Assembly: GCF_002835805.1 (NCBI RefSeq)
Contig: NZ_PISE01000043.1
Coordinates: forward strand, 46,532-110,531
DNA length: 64,000 nt
From: Niallia nealsonii
Lineage (GTDB): Bacteria; Bacillota; Bacilli; Bacillales; Cytobacillaceae
Reading direction: 5' to 3'
Shown: one piece after another, positions 1-8,755 of the stretch
How positions within the stretch are numbered: the stretch's first letter is position 1
How the letters are laid out: every line of letters starts with the position of its first letter
Position numbers and translations under genes: made by a program
Notes under the pieces: model-generated
Told to the model about the DNA's origin: nothing
What the model saw: only the letters and a program-made list of their open reading frames with translations
The model's database searches: none

Positions 1-2
1 TT

Positions 3-1037
3 TTTTGCTATGGAAAAGATAAAAGAAACACAGCAGTATGGTTCTTTTTCCCTTTTTCATTCGCAGGAATGACTTATGGGCTGTTTTTGCTAGAACATGC
101 TGAATTTATATATTTGCTGATGAGTGTGTATATTTTTCTCTATTTGGCTTTAGCTTATTTTACTGCTTATCATTATTGGAATATCGGCGGGCTGCTGCTT
201 GTCGCAACAGCAGAGCTTTGGATAAAAAATATGGAAATAGGAGAAATGACTATTTTTTATCTATATAGCGGTCTTGGAATAGTATTGATTATTATAGGAA
301 GTCTTCTTTATGAATATATTGTAAAATTAAAGGATAAAAAAGGAGCTTATATCGATTTTTATAGTTTATTTGGCGTTATTTTCCTTCTGTTTTTATACAG
401 GCTGGATCTTAGCATCCTTTTTGCTGAAATATTGCCAGGTCTGTTGATTTCTGCTGCTTTATTTATGCAGAAAAAGAGGGTGTCTCCTAAATTTTCGCCT
501 TTAGCTGTATTATTTGCCCTTGTTTATTTATTGCAGCCATATACTGGATTTATTCAAATGCTCGCAATACCGTCTCTATTTGTAAGGGAACTTATATTAG
601 TACCAGTTATTTTAATTGTTATTTTGAGCAAAAGAATCTTTAAAGGGCACTATCAAATCCTTATTAATCGAGTGGAATGGGGCATCCTGATTATTTTCTT
701 TGGGCTGTTATTGTTTGATATTTTCACTTCACCTCAAATTCTGGATGTACTGATGCTAGGCAGTTTAGCGTTAGCAGCTGTTATAGGAGGTTTTTACTTT
801 AAGTATAAATCCTATTTTCTTGTGGGTGTTATTGTATTGCTCTTTAATGTCTTTCTGCAGGCAAGACCATATTGGGGAAATCTTCCTTGGTGGGCCTATC
901 TATTAATTGCAGGAACGGCCTTAATTGCCGTTGCGAGCGGTTATGAATTAAGAAAGCAGCAGAAAGGTGAGAAGGTAATAAAAAAACTAATGATTTGGAA
1001 GAATGGTCTTGCTGATAGATGGAATAAATGGCGATAA
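3..1037 (+). CDS. Polytopic membrane protein of unknown function, 5' end outside window
   Basis: The reading frame is open to the left edge of the window. Codons upstream of the first internal ATG (position 69) encode more protein without a stop, so this is the 3' part of a longer gene. About 340 visible residues form roughly ten hydrophobic segments separated by short basic loops. The last 30 residues are charged and Lys/Arg/Trp-rich, consistent with a cytoplasmic tail. No catalytic motif or named family was recognised. The gene ends 33 bases before a strong hairpin shared with the convergent sortase gene. It is clearly a membrane protein; its function is unknown. Confidence 0.75.
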   Translation, partial: FCYGKDKRNTAVWFFFPFSFAGMTYGLFLLEHAEFIYLLMSVYIFLYLALAYFTAYHYWNIGGLLLVATAELWIKNMEIGEMTIFYLYSGLGIVLIIIGSLLYEYIVKLKDKKGAYIDFYSLFGVIFLLFLYRLDLSILFAEILPGLLISAALFMQKKRVSPKFSPLAVLFALVYLLQPYTGFIQMLAIPSLFVRELILVPVILIVILSKRIFKGHYQILINRVEWGILIIFFGLLLFDIFTSPQILDVLMLGSLALAAVIGGFYFKYKSYFLVGVIVLLFNVFLQARPYWGNLPWWAYLLIAGTALIAVASGYELRKQQKGEKVIKKLMIWKNGLADRWNKWR

Positions 1038-1069
1038 AGTGCCATGGATGTCTAGTTAAGTACCGAATA

Positions 1070-1101
1070 AAGGGTTCATGGAAAATACTCCATGAACCCT
1101 T
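1070..1101. terminator. Bidirectional terminator between the membrane protein and sortase genes
   Basis: A perfect 13-bp inverted repeat (AAGGGTTCATGGA, 1070-1082, and its complement, 1089-1101) has a 6-base loop. It lies between two convergent genes and overlaps the sortase stop codon by two bases, so it probably ends transcription from both sides. Confidence 0.75.
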
Positions 1102-1678
1102 AGTTATTCAGTAAATCTGCGGTAATAATATACCGTTTTGGCGCATCTCCAATATAGTAAAAGGGATAGCAGGTAGTTAATGTTAAGATTCCCCGTGATT
1201 TTGGTGTGAAAACTCGTTGATCATCGGCAGAGACGATTTCCATTTTTCTTACTTTATAATAAAATTTTCCTGTTTCTGTTTGAATGTAAAGAAGGTCCTT
1301 TGTTTGCAAATCTTTTAATACACGAAAATAAGTATCTCGATGTCCAGAAAGAATACTGTTATTTTTTTCTCCAGGAAAAAAACTAGACGAAAAATGACCA
1401 GCTCCTTTTTTTAAAATAGCATTTGACGTTCCTTCGAAAATAGGAATTGATTTTTTGACTGTTGGCAAATAAAGAGTGCCGATTTTCTCTCCTTCTTGAT
1501 AGCTTGTTTGTTTGGACAATGGTTTTTGTTCCACTATTTTGGTAGGAGAGGTTAAGTGTTTGGCTGATTGGAGATGGCTTTTATAAAAAATGCTGCCATT
1601 ATAGCAAATAAAAAAACATCCACATACAATCAATAAGATTGCCACCCAATCCCAAATAGTCAGATGCTTATTGATCAT
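1100..1678 (-). CDS. Class D sortase
   Basis: A 192-residue sortase, a membrane-anchored cysteine transpeptidase that cleaves an LPxTx signal and attaches the protein to the cell wall. One N-terminal membrane segment (about residues 10-27) precedes the sortase barrel. The catalytic triad is visible: His113 in SGHRDT, Cys170 in TLTTCYPF and Arg182 in KRYIIT. The TLTTCYPF and GAGHF motifs are typical of class D enzymes. The start overlaps the end of the upstream surface-protein gene by 11 bases, so the two form an operon and the neighbour with its LPNTA signal is the obvious substrate. B. subtilis YhcS is the closest known type. Confidence 0.9.
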   Translation of the reverse strand: MINKHLTIWDWVAILLIVCGCFFICYNGSIFYKSHLQSAKHLTSPTKIVEQKPLSKQTSYQEGEKIGTLYLPTVKKSIPIFEGTSNAILKKGAGHFSSSFFPGEKNNSILSGHRDTYFRVLKDLQTKDLLYIQTETGKFYYKVRKMEIVSADDQRVFTPKSRGILTLTTCYPFYYIGDAPKRYIITADLLNN

Positions 1679-2630
1679 TTGACACTTTTTTCTTTTTCCA
1701 AATAAGCAGAAAAATTCCGATTAATACAAGCAAATAGCCGGTAAATAAAAACAGCGGCGCCAAAGAAGCAGTATTAGGCAATTGGGATTGATAAAGAGTC
1801 GTTAATTCTTCGCTAAGTTCTGTAAGACTAACAACCTTCTCTGCTGCATCTACAGCAAAGCTTGCTGTCAGTATTTCCGGTGATAAAATAAGATTTAGTA
1901 CAAGGTTGTTTTTGTTATCGTAAAGTTCCATTGTAACCGTATCTAAAAGTTTTGTTGTAGAAAGGTCACTAAGGGAGAGATTTGTTTGTTTGCCGTTATC
2001 ATCGACTTTAAAAAATTTCGGATGGAGCCCAAGTGTTTTTGATATATCTTCCCATAAAGCGGTTAATTCATTTTGTTGGGCTTGAGTTAATTCGCTTTCT
2101 GGATCAATGGTGCTTAAAGAGTTAGCTTTTACTTTCCACTGGCCTATTTTAGTATTGATCGCTTCTTCATTCAATGTTTTAAAATGTGTATACAGATTAT
2201 TTTTTTCTTGATCTGTAATGCCGACATTTAGAAAAAACTCTTCTAAATTTACCATTAAGTTCTCATGATTTTGGTAAAAGTCAATGGCTACATCTAGATC
2301 TTCTATATTCCAATAGTCTTGGACCTTCTCATTAAAACCAGCTAATAATATATCCAATTCTTCTCTTGTCATATTATAGGTATGCAAAAGCTCTTCTAAA
2401 GAATCAGGCGTAATAGGTGTTCCAATCACTTCTTTTAACTCTTTTGTATTCTGGAAATGATTTAACTCTAGTTCTTTTGTTGATAAAAACTCTTCCAAAT
2501 CTTGTTTAGTCCATCCAATTGATTGAATAAGCTTGGAAACTTCCTTATCAGTTGGCGCAGCAAAAACAGGTGAAGCGGCACCAATATAGACAATAAAAAA
2601 TAGAAATAACATTATTACTGTTTTATACAT
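1668..2630 (-). CDS. LPNTA-anchored processed acidic surface protein
   Basis: A 320-residue secreted protein. It has an N-terminal signal peptide (basic start, hydrophobic core, cleavage near AAP around residue 25) and a C-terminal sorting signal: LPNTA (284-288), a hydrophobic stretch and the basic tail WKKKK. The middle is acidic and contains imperfect repeats with a core like T-x-x-E-L-x-x-L-L, e.g. WTKQDLEEFL and MTREELDILL. This matches the family called processed acidic surface protein, whose members end in LPXTA and sit beside a class D sortase. RBS AGGGGG precedes the ATG at a good distance. The exported protein's function is unknown. Confidence 0.85.
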   Translation of the reverse strand: MYKTVIMLFLFFIVYIGAASPVFAAPTDKEVSKLIQSIGWTKQDLEEFLSTKELELNHFQNTKELKEVIGTPITPDSLEELLHTYNMTREELDILLAGFNEKVQDYWNIEDLDVAIDFYQNHENLMVNLEEFFLNVGITDQEKNNLYTHFKTLNEEAINTKIGQWKVKANSLSTIDPESELTQAQQNELTALWEDISKTLGLHPKFFKVDDNGKQTNLSLSDLSTTKLLDTVTMELYDNKNNLVLNLILSPEILTASFAVDAAEKVVSLTELSEELTTLYQSQLPNTASLAPLFLFTGYLLVLIGIFLLIWKKKKVSNDQ

Positions 2631-2847
2631 ATAAATAACCCCCTATTTGACATATATTATTGGTATTGTTTGTAAAAAAATGAAATTAATACGGATAATT
2701 GGAAAAATAGTGAAAAAATCTAAGAGGTGAAGACGAATAAAAGAAGAAGGATGGCGAATAAAAGGGGAAGAAACTTAGTGAAATGAAGGGAGACTGATAA
2801 TAATATAGATTTAAATGAAATTTCTGCAAGAATTCAACGAATATATA

Positions 2848-2878
2848 AAAAGCAGCTGCCAAAACTTTAGCAGCTGCT
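2848..2878 (-). terminator. Terminator of the ABC-F gene
   Basis: A 9-bp inverted repeat (AGCAGCTGC, 2851-2859; GCAGCTGCT, 2870-2878). On the minus strand it is followed by TTTTATATAT, a classical intrinsic terminator 12 bases after the ABC-F stop codon. Confidence 0.75.
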
Positions 2879-2889
2879 TTCCATAAAAA

Positions 2890-4443
2890 TTATGCTTGGT
2901 TATTAGACCATGCTTCTACATCCCAAACCTTTGTTACCCAGTCTTCATAAAAGTCTGGTTCATGGCATACAAGGACAACCGTTCCTTTATATGCTTTTAA
3001 TGCTCGTTTTAATTCTTCTTTTGCAACTACATCTAAATGGTTGGTCGGCTCATCGAATAGAATCCAGTTACTTTCTTCCATTAACAGTTTGCATAGGCGG
3101 ACTTTTGCTTGCTCTCCACCGCTTAATTGATTAAGAGGTCTTGAAATATGCTCATTTTTTAAGCCGCATCGTGCAAGGGCCGCACGAACTTGATGCTGAT
3201 CCATAATTGGGAAAGCATTCCATAAATCTTCAATCGGTGTAATATTGCCTGCTTTTACCTCTTGTTCAAAGTAGGAAGGATAAAGGAAATCTCCGCGCTC
3301 CATTTTTCCGCTGATTGGTTCAATTTTGCCTAGCATCGTTTTTAATAGCGTGGATTTCCCGACACCATTACAGCCGACAATGGCAATTTTTTCTCCCCTC
3401 TCAATGGAAATAGACATTTTTGGCAAAAGGGGCTGATCATAGCCGATTTCAAAATCTTCGCCAATAAATACATAGCGGCTGCTTCCGCGAGATTCTTTAA
3501 ATTCAAATGTTGGTTTCACAGCTGTTTCAGGTCGGTCGATTCTTTCCATTCTATCCAGCTGTTTTTGCCGGCTTTTTGCTCGACCTGTTGTCGAATAGCG
3601 CGCTTTGTTTTTGCTGATAAAATCTTCTTGTTTTTTAATGAATTCTTTCTGTTTTTCATATGCATGCAAATGCTGGTTTTTATTGATTTCGGCAAGTTCT
3701 AAAAACTTATCATAGCTTGCTGTATATCTTGTTAATTTAGAGAATTCCAAATGGAAAATAACATTAGATACTTGGTTCATAAATTCTGTATCATGGGAAA
3801 TCAATAAAAAGGCATTTGGATATTCTCTTAAATAAGATGCCAGCCATTTAATATGCTCCACATCTAAATAGTTGGTAGGCTCATCCAATAATAAAACTTG
3901 CGGCTGCTCAAGCAAAAGTTTTGCAAGCAATACTTTTGTTCTTTGTCCACCACTTAGCGCAGATACATCACGGTCAAGGCCGATAGCATCCAAACCTAAA
4001 CCTCGCGCTGCTTCTTCAATTTTCATATCAAGTGTATAAAAACCGCCAGCATCTAATGTATCTTGGATTTTGCCCATTTCCTCCAGTAGTTCTTCTAACT
4101 CTTCTGGTGTGGCATCACCCATTTTCGCTGTTACTTCATTTAATTTTTCTTCTTCTTTAAAAAGAGGAAGAAAGGCGTCTTTAAGGACGTCGCGAATTGT
4201 TTTTCCTGGAGTTAAAACCGTATGCTGGTCTAAATAGCCATATTGTACACTTGGAATCCATTCCACTTTTCCTGTATCATGGATAAGTTGTCCGGTAATA
4301 ATATTCATAAGTGTTGATTTTCCAACACCATTTGCTCCTACTAGACCAATATGATCTTCTGCCAACAGTCGAAAAGATACGTCTTTAAATAAGGTACGAT
4401 CTCCAAATGTATGGCTTAAATTTTCTACATTCAATAAACTCAT
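2890..4443 (-). CDS. yfmM: ABC-F family ATPase, YfmM-like
   Basis: A 517-residue soluble protein with two ABC ATPase domains and no membrane segments, the layout of ABC-F ribosome-associated ATPases. Domain 1 has Walker A GANGVGKST, signature LSGGQRTK and Walker B VLLLDEPTNYLD. Domain 2 has Walker A GCNGVGKST, signature LSGGEQAK and Walker B WILFDEPTNHLD. A charged linker of about 80 residues with the K/R/Q-rich stretch TGRAKSRQKQLDRMERI joins them. Length and N-terminal sequence fit B. subtilis YfmM (about 518 residues) best. Housekeeping ABC-F proteins act on stalled ribosomes; some relatives give antibiotic resistance, but nothing here points to that. The gene is monocistronic. Confidence 0.88.
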   Translation of the reverse strand: MSLLNVENLSHTFGDRTLFKDVSFRLLAEDHIGLVGANGVGKSTLMNIITGQLIHDTGKVEWIPSVQYGYLDQHTVLTPGKTIRDVLKDAFLPLFKEEEKLNEVTAKMGDATPEELEELLEEMGKIQDTLDAGGFYTLDMKIEEAARGLGLDAIGLDRDVSALSGGQRTKVLLAKLLLEQPQVLLLDEPTNYLDVEHIKWLASYLREYPNAFLLISHDTEFMNQVSNVIFHLEFSKLTRYTASYDKFLELAEINKNQHLHAYEKQKEFIKKQEDFISKNKARYSTTGRAKSRQKQLDRMERIDRPETAVKPTFEFKESRGSSRYVFIGEDFEIGYDQPLLPKMSISIERGEKIAIVGCNGVGKSTLLKTMLGKIEPISGKMERGDFLYPSYFEQEVKAGNITPIEDLWNAFPIMDQHQVRAALARCGLKNEHISRPLNQLSGGEQAKVRLCKLLMEESNWILFDEPTNHLDVVAKEELKRALKAYKGTVVLVCHEPDFYEDWVTKVWDVEAWSNNQA

Positions 4444-4549
4444 ATATCATTATCCTCGCTTTATTAAAAAAGTAATTCTAAAACTCATCATACTAGAATA
4501 GCAAGGAGAAAACTAGACTTCTAGCTAACTTTCTATTATTTTCATAAAG

Positions 4550-5095
4550 CTATAGGTCCATATCTATCGTGCGGCCAGAAGTAAACTTCATTTTTTCGTC
4601 TAATTTATTTTCCTTGCCTGTTATTTTTTGTGCGGCTAATTTAAATACAGCTGTTTTGCTTCCTAAAGAAGATTGATATTTTTCAAGATGGGCCGAAGCT
4701 AACGGGTTATTAAAATAGCCAGGTACATATTTATCGAGCATTGTTTGCATGGCAGCTAACCTTTCTTCCTTGTTAGTCACTTGTTCAACTAATCCAAAAA
4801 CTATAACACTAAAATAAGCGGTATCTGTGTTAGCTGGAATCGGACTTGCTATTGTTCCGAAGTCTTCACATACAGTAAAACAAGCCTGGTTATTTTTCGC
4901 TAGTATGCGAACCTTTCTTCCCTCATTTGCACCATGGAAATAGATGCTGTCATTTTGCCAAACAAAATTTAATGGAACCACATAGGGAGCTGATTCATCC
5001 GATAAGCCCAGATAGCCTATTTTACTTTGCTTTAGAAACTCGCAGATAGATTCCCTCTCTTTTACTTCTCTTTTTTCCATTCTTATTTTTTCCAT
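4550..5095 (-). CDS. Pyridoxamine 5'-phosphate oxidase-like FMN-binding protein
   Basis: About 181 residues with the split-barrel FMN-binding fold of the PNPOx/NimA group: an N-terminal segment with IGYLGLSDESAPYVVPLNFVW, then GANEGRKVR and ACFTVCEDFG. Such proteins bind FMN or heme and reduce small molecules; the substrate cannot be read from sequence. Three in-frame ATGs sit close together. The RBS GAGG (5105-5108) touches the first ATG (5104) but is 9 bases from the second (5095), so the second is preferred. The gene diverges from a MocR regulator across about 100 bases. This common arrangement suggests regulation by that protein. Confidence 0.82.
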   Translation of the reverse strand: MEKIRMEKREVKERESICEFLKQSKIGYLGLSDESAPYVVPLNFVWQNDSIYFHGANEGRKVRILAKNNQACFTVCEDFGTIASPIPANTDTAYFSVIVFGLVEQVTNKEERLAAMQTMLDKYVPGYFNNPLASAHLEKYQSSLGSKTAVFKLAAQKITGKENKLDEKMKFTSGRTIDMDL

Positions 5096-5141
5096 TTTTT
5101 CCATCCTCTCCTGATATGATAAGATGATTGTATAAAAAAAA

Positions 5142-5161
5142 TGTCCTATATAAAAGAGACA
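5142..5161. promoter_or_regulatory. Candidate operator between the FMN-binding protein and MocR genes
   Basis: An imperfect palindrome, TGTCCT-N8-GAGACA, sits in the middle of the divergent intergenic region. Its position suggests a binding site for the MocR regulator controlling both genes. This is inference from location and symmetry only. Confidence 0.35.
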
Positions 5162-5201
5162 GAAATTGATAATAATACTGGTACAGTTTGGAGGGGAGCA
5201 T

Positions 5202-6605
5202 ATGAATATTTTTTTGCAAAAAGAGAATAAAATAGCTATTCATAAACAGATTTATGATTATTTTCGCACAGAAATACTAACGGGAAATATAAAAGAAGGG
5301 ACAAAGCTGCCATCGATCAGGCAGCTTGCAAGCGATTTGCAGATTAGTAAAAATACAGTAAATGAAGCATTTCAGCAGCTTATGGCAGAGGGGTATATTG
5401 AAAGTAAACAAAAAAAAGGATATTGGGCAGTGAAAATAGAAGGATATGTACAGGAAGAGCAGAAAGCAGCCCTCATTCAGAGAGGCGAGAATAGGGAAGA
5501 GGAAAAATGCAGCATCGATTTCCAATATGGTGATATTGATTTAAGGCATTTTCCAACAAAGGTTTGGAAAAAACATCTTGCTGATAGCGTGGATGCATTA
5601 GAGAAGGAAGTTATGATGTATGGAGAGAAACAAGGCTATCGTCCTTTGCGAAAAGAAATTGCTCGTTATTTATACCAATCAAGAGGGATACACTGCCATC
5701 CTGATCAGATTGTTATAGCAGCAGGCACACAAAATATAATTAGACTCCTTGTTTCCCTTTTTCAAGAACGGCCGCATATCGCGATGGAGAATCCAGGTTA
5801 TGACGGAGTAAAAAATATTTTTAAAAAAGAAGGATGCAAGTTGACGCCCATTTCAGTCAATCGGATGGAGGGCTATTGTATGGAAAACTTAGAAAATAGC
5901 AGCTGTAATCTCGCTTATGTTACGCCGTCTCATCAATTTCCATTAGGAATGATTATGCCCATAACAAAACGGCTCTCTTTATTAAAGTGGGCAAAGAAAC
6001 AGAATGCTTTTATTATAGAAGATGATTATGATAGTGAATTTCGTTATGAAGGAGCGCCAATTCCTAGTTTAAAGGGGTTGGATAGAGTGGATAGAGTGAT
6101 TTATATTGGCACTTTTTCAAAATCTTTTTTACCAGCTGCAAGAGTAAGTTATATGGTGCTCCCAGCAAATTTATTGGAAATCTATCATGCTAGTCAGAAA
6201 GAATCCCAGCAAGTTTCTCCTATCATTCAAAGTGCACTTGCGAGATTTTTAGAAAATGGCGATTTTTTTAGACATCTGCGAAAGATGCGGAAAGTATATG
6301 AAGAGAAAAGAAGGATAGTAGTAGAAAGTATCTATAAATATATGGGAAAACAGGTGAAAATCATTGGAGAAAAAGCCGGTTTGCATCTATTGCTTTTTAT
6401 AGAAGGAAAAAATCCCGATGCATTAAGGGAACAAGCAAAAGCGAATAAAATTAAGGTATACACTGGAGTCCATTATTATTGGGCAGACAATCAAGAGGAG
6501 AAAGAACGGCCTATAGTGCTTGGTTTTGGAGGGTTAGAAAAAGGGGAATTAGAAAGTGGAATTAGTCTGCTTGCACAAACTTGGTTTGGAAACAAAAATG
6601 AATAG
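5202..6605 (+). CDS. MocR/PdxR-type GntR-family regulator with aminotransferase domain
   Basis: A 467-residue fusion of an N-terminal winged helix-turn-helix of the GntR family (about 1-75, with GTKLPSIRQLA and ISKNTVNEAFQQL) and a fold-type I aminotransferase-like domain (about 105-460). The PLP lysine is in GTFSKSF, and the aspartate-containing EDDYDSEFRYEG is present. MocR proteins use PLP or an amine-PLP adduct as effector and often control vitamin B6, GABA or taurine genes. The start at 5202 follows RBS GGAGGGGA with 4-base spacing; an upstream in-frame ATG lacks an RBS. It diverges from the FMN-binding protein gene. The effector is unknown. Confidence 0.88.
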   Translation: MNIFLQKENKIAIHKQIYDYFRTEILTGNIKEGTKLPSIRQLASDLQISKNTVNEAFQQLMAEGYIESKQKKGYWAVKIEGYVQEEQKAALIQRGENREEEKCSIDFQYGDIDLRHFPTKVWKKHLADSVDALEKEVMMYGEKQGYRPLRKEIARYLYQSRGIHCHPDQIVIAAGTQNIIRLLVSLFQERPHIAMENPGYDGVKNIFKKEGCKLTPISVNRMEGYCMENLENSSCNLAYVTPSHQFPLGMIMPITKRLSLLKWAKKQNAFIIEDDYDSEFRYEGAPIPSLKGLDRVDRVIYIGTFSKSFLPAARVSYMVLPANLLEIYHASQKESQQVSPIIQSALARFLENGDFFRHLRKMRKVYEEKRRIVVESIYKYMGKQVKIIGEKAGLHLLLFIEGKNPDALREQAKANKIKVYTGVHYYWADNQEEKERPIVLGFGGLEKGELESGISLLAQTWFGNKNE

Positions 6606-6632
6606 ATCAATATAATAGGAGGATAAGAAATT

Positions 6633-7256
6633 TTGGGAATATTTTTATTTGCTGTGTTGCTGGCAATTATGGCACATTTTTTATTAGAAATAGCTTTTGA
6701 CTTACACCCATTTGTACACTATTTGTTTTTATATGTGATCTGTTTTGCTGTATTGTTAATGAATATCCTCATTAAACATTATTTAACCAAAAATATGTCA
6801 AGAATTGAAAAATTTTTGTTGAAAAAGCAAAAAAATCCTTATTATCGTTTTTTATATGGACTTGCTAATAAGGATGATAAAAAAGTCATTCATTCCTACC
6901 GAAAGCTAGTAACGCAAAAAAAATACCAGCAGCATTATCCAGTATTAACAGTTGCTTTTTCCTTGTATTTTGAACAAATAGATGGATTGGAAGACGAGAT
7001 AAAAAAAATTAAATCGCAGAAACTCAGGACATACTATGAGTTATGGCTTAAAATAAAAAGTAAAAAAAAAGTAAGCAGCAAAGAACTGTCAAAAGTAAAA
7101 ATAAAATGGATGAAAGAAGCCCTTTTAGCGGAATTAGAAGAAATTAATGGACAAACCGAACAGGCGAAAATACATAGGGGAAATGCGCTAAAACAGGCAA
7201 AAGGCCTTGCCTTTTATCAATTGAAAAAACATTATGAGAGAAAATACACAAATTAA
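6633..7256 (+). CDS. Hypothetical membrane-anchored protein
   Basis: A 207-residue protein starting with TTG, 10 bases after a consensus AGGAGG (6617-6622). The first 50 residues form two membrane helices. The rest is a very basic, lysine-rich, probably helical cytoplasmic domain with tandem short helices and a C-terminal KGLAFYQLKKHYERK that looks like a degenerate TPR-type repeat. No family was recognised. It follows the MocR gene by 27 bases on the same strand and may be cotranscribed. It converges on the CotM-like gene with only 5 bases between stops. Confidence 0.65.
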   Translation: MGIFLFAVLLAIMAHFLLEIAFDLHPFVHYLFLYVICFAVLLMNILIKHYLTKNMSRIEKFLLKKQKNPYYRFLYGLANKDDKKVIHSYRKLVTQKKYQQHYPVLTVAFSLYFEQIDGLEDEIKKIKSQKLRTYYELWLKIKSKKKVSSKELSKVKIKWMKEALLAELEEINGQTEQAKIHRGNALKQAKGLAFYQLKKHYERKYTN

Positions 7257-7261
7257 TGCCT

Positions 7262-7651
7262 TTATTTAATGATAATACTTTTTTTTCCTTTCGATTTAGC
7301 AACAGCTTGTTTACTAATGAGAATTTCTAAGATTTCCCTATTTAAGACAGCTTGAATTTCTTTTGTGTCGATGGAAAATGGAAAAGAAACAGTTCGCTGT
7401 TTTTTTTCTATATTGCGATTGATTAAGCAGTTTACCATGATTGTTAATGCATCATTTTCTGCTGAAATGTTTAAATCCTCTTTTTTGCAAGGTGGCAATA
7501 GTGCTTCAATTATATAATAATTTTCTGTTTCAAATACATCAATTCTAAATTCAGCTTCGTCTAAAAAGGTTGTGAGGGGATCGAGAAAAAAATCCTTCAG
7601 CCAATCTTCCATATTGCCATTCCAGTTTTGCTTATCCTTCTTATTATTCAT
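7262..7651 (-). CDS. cotM: CotM-like Hsp20/alpha-crystallin family spore coat protein
   Basis: A 129-residue alpha-crystallin domain protein. The core EAEFRIDVFETENYYIIEA, LPPCKKEDLNI and the conserved hydrophobic strands are visible, but the C-terminal I-x-I motif is replaced by SIIIK. The start at 7651 is chosen because AAGGAGG lies 8 bases upstream; an ATG ten codons earlier has no RBS. In B. subtilis the small heat-shock-like coat protein CotM lies next to sspP, sspO and citB, and here the gene sits next to sspP and citB. The assignment therefore rests on family plus synteny. It probably functions in outer spore coat assembly. Confidence 0.72.
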   Translation of the reverse strand: MNNKKDKQNWNGNMEDWLKDFFLDPLTTFLDEAEFRIDVFETENYYIIEALLPPCKKEDLNISAENDALTIMVNCLINRNIEKKQRTVSFPFSIDTKEIQAVLNREILEILISKQAVAKSKGKKSIIIK

Positions 7652-7772
7652 GCTAAAATCCTCCTTATTATTACACAGCATATTCGATTCATTCGAAAGA
7701 TGTGAAAAATAAAGGGTCTAGAGCAGAAAGTTCAAAGTGTCCAAATAGTTTCAAAGTAATAAGATTCGACGG

Positions 7773-7805
7773 AGCTAAAGGAGAAAAAGGTGTTCTCCTT
7801 TAGCT
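7773..7805 (-). terminator. Hairpin terminator downstream of sspP
   Basis: A perfect 13-bp inverted repeat (AGCTAAAGGAGAA, 7773-7785; complement 7793-7805) with a 7-base loop lies 14 bases past the sspP stop. There is no clear U-run, so termination efficiency is uncertain. Confidence 0.55.
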
Positions 7806-7818
7806 GATTAACAATTAT

Positions 7819-7962
7819 TTACATATCGTGATGGCTGTTATGTTTTTGACGACTATGATTTCTATTTTTAACTTTTTTGCTGCCGCTAAGTGGTTCTGGC
7901 TGTCCTGTTGGCTGACCTTTTGGGGAGTTTTTACGCATATCTTTGCTGTCGTTTTTATTCAT
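7819..7962 (-). CDS. sspP: Small acid-soluble spore protein P
   Basis: A 47-residue protein. It begins [18 protein letters not shown], contains [17 protein letters not shown] and ends in SHHDM, closely matching B. subtilis SspP (CotL, 48 residues). The RBS AAAGGAGA is well spaced. Expression is expected in the forespore. In B. subtilis sspO precedes sspP in an operon next to citB; here no sspO is seen upstream, so sspP stands alone between the CotM-like gene and the aconitase region. Confidence 0.9.
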   Translation of the reverse strand: MNKNDSKDMRKNSPKGQPTGQPEPLSGSKKVKNRNHSRQKHNSHHDM

Positions 7963-8203
7963 AGTTTATCTCTCCTTTTGGCTCGTTAATAATATGGCTA
8001 ACCATTAGTATGTGTGTTTAAATAAACTAATTGGTTGTATTTTTCATCCTGAAAAAAACCTCTAAATAGAAGTTTCACTCATTAGAATGGGCAAATAATG
8101 TTCCTTTATACTGAATAATTTTATCTTTGGTTACGCAAAGTATTACTAGAGTTTTTTATTGGAACATATCTATCCATTTTTATTTAATTGGAGGTTTAAT
8201 TAG

Positions 8204-8461
8204 ATGATCTATGATAAAGATAAACAGCAAGCATTTCAGGCAGCACAGCGAGGATTAATTGAAACACAGAATTTATATCAGGATATTGTAAAAGATTCTG
8301 CAAGCTATGGGCATCAATTAAAGCATTTAAAAGAAGAAATTAATGAAACCTATCAGCAGATCGAGAATGCATTAGAAGTAGCATCTGAACATCAAAGACA
8401 TCAATTAGAAACATTTCAGCAAGATTTAAAAAGTATTGTCAGTGAAGTAAACGAATTTTAG
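8204..8461 (+). CDS. Small coiled-coil protein of unknown function
   Basis: An 85-residue, charged, almost entirely helical protein rich in Gln, Glu, Lys and His, with heptad-like spacing (LKHLKEEINETYQQIENAL, HQRHQLETF) and no membrane segment or cysteine. GGAGG sits 9 bases before the ATG, and a strong terminator follows immediately, so it is a genuine monocistronic gene. It has the size and style of short Bacillaceae DUF proteins found near spore genes, but I do not recognise the family. It is not Tlp, which in B. subtilis lies in this neighbourhood. Confidence 0.75.
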   Translation: MIYDKDKQQAFQAAQRGLIETQNLYQDIVKDSASYGHQLKHLKEEINETYQQIENALEVASEHQRHQLETFQQDLKSIVSEVNEF

Positions 8462-8474
8462 GAGAGTCGTGCTT

Positions 8475-8532
8475 AGATCAGACATTTATGGATGTTTTGA
8501 AAAAAATCTCATAAATATCTGATCTTTTTTTG
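8475..8532 (+). terminator. Terminator after the coiled-coil gene
   Basis: A 16-bp inverted repeat with one mismatch (8475-8490 and 8510-8525) is followed directly by TTTTTTTG, a strong intrinsic terminator. Confidence 0.85.
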
Positions 8533-8586
8533 TTTTTTGAAAATATATCACTTAAAATGATTGATAAAGGGGTATAATAAAGCTCT

Positions 8587-8639
8587 TTCATAAGTTAATC
8601 TTATTATAAATGATAACTTTCTTATCATTTACTTATGAA
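8587..8639. promoter_or_regulatory. Nested palindromes upstream of aconitase, CcpC-type operator candidate
   Basis: An outer perfect inverted repeat, TTCATAAGT (8587-8595)/ACTTATGAA (8631-8639), encloses an inner AAATGATAA/TTATCATTT pair. Within it, ATAA-N7-TTAT occurs exactly at 8590-8604 and ATAA-N5-TTAT at 8613-8625. ATAA-N7-TTAT is the dyad bound by the citrate-sensing LysR protein CcpC at B. subtilis citB and citZ. A TATAAT lies just upstream (8573-8578) without a good -35. CcpC control of aconitase is inferred from the motif and the gene. Confidence 0.5.
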
Positions 8640-8755
8640 TGAAAGTATATTAAAATGAAAGACGGTAAATAGGGAATAGAAGAGTTCATAATAGTACATA
8701 TTGTTCGACTATTTTTCTATTTTTGGTATATGATTACATAGAGGGGGTAATACAT

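Noticed and set aside
8701..8734. TATGAT as -10 of an acnA promoter
   Set aside because: It would place the transcription start on the RBS itself and no good -35 lies at the right distance.
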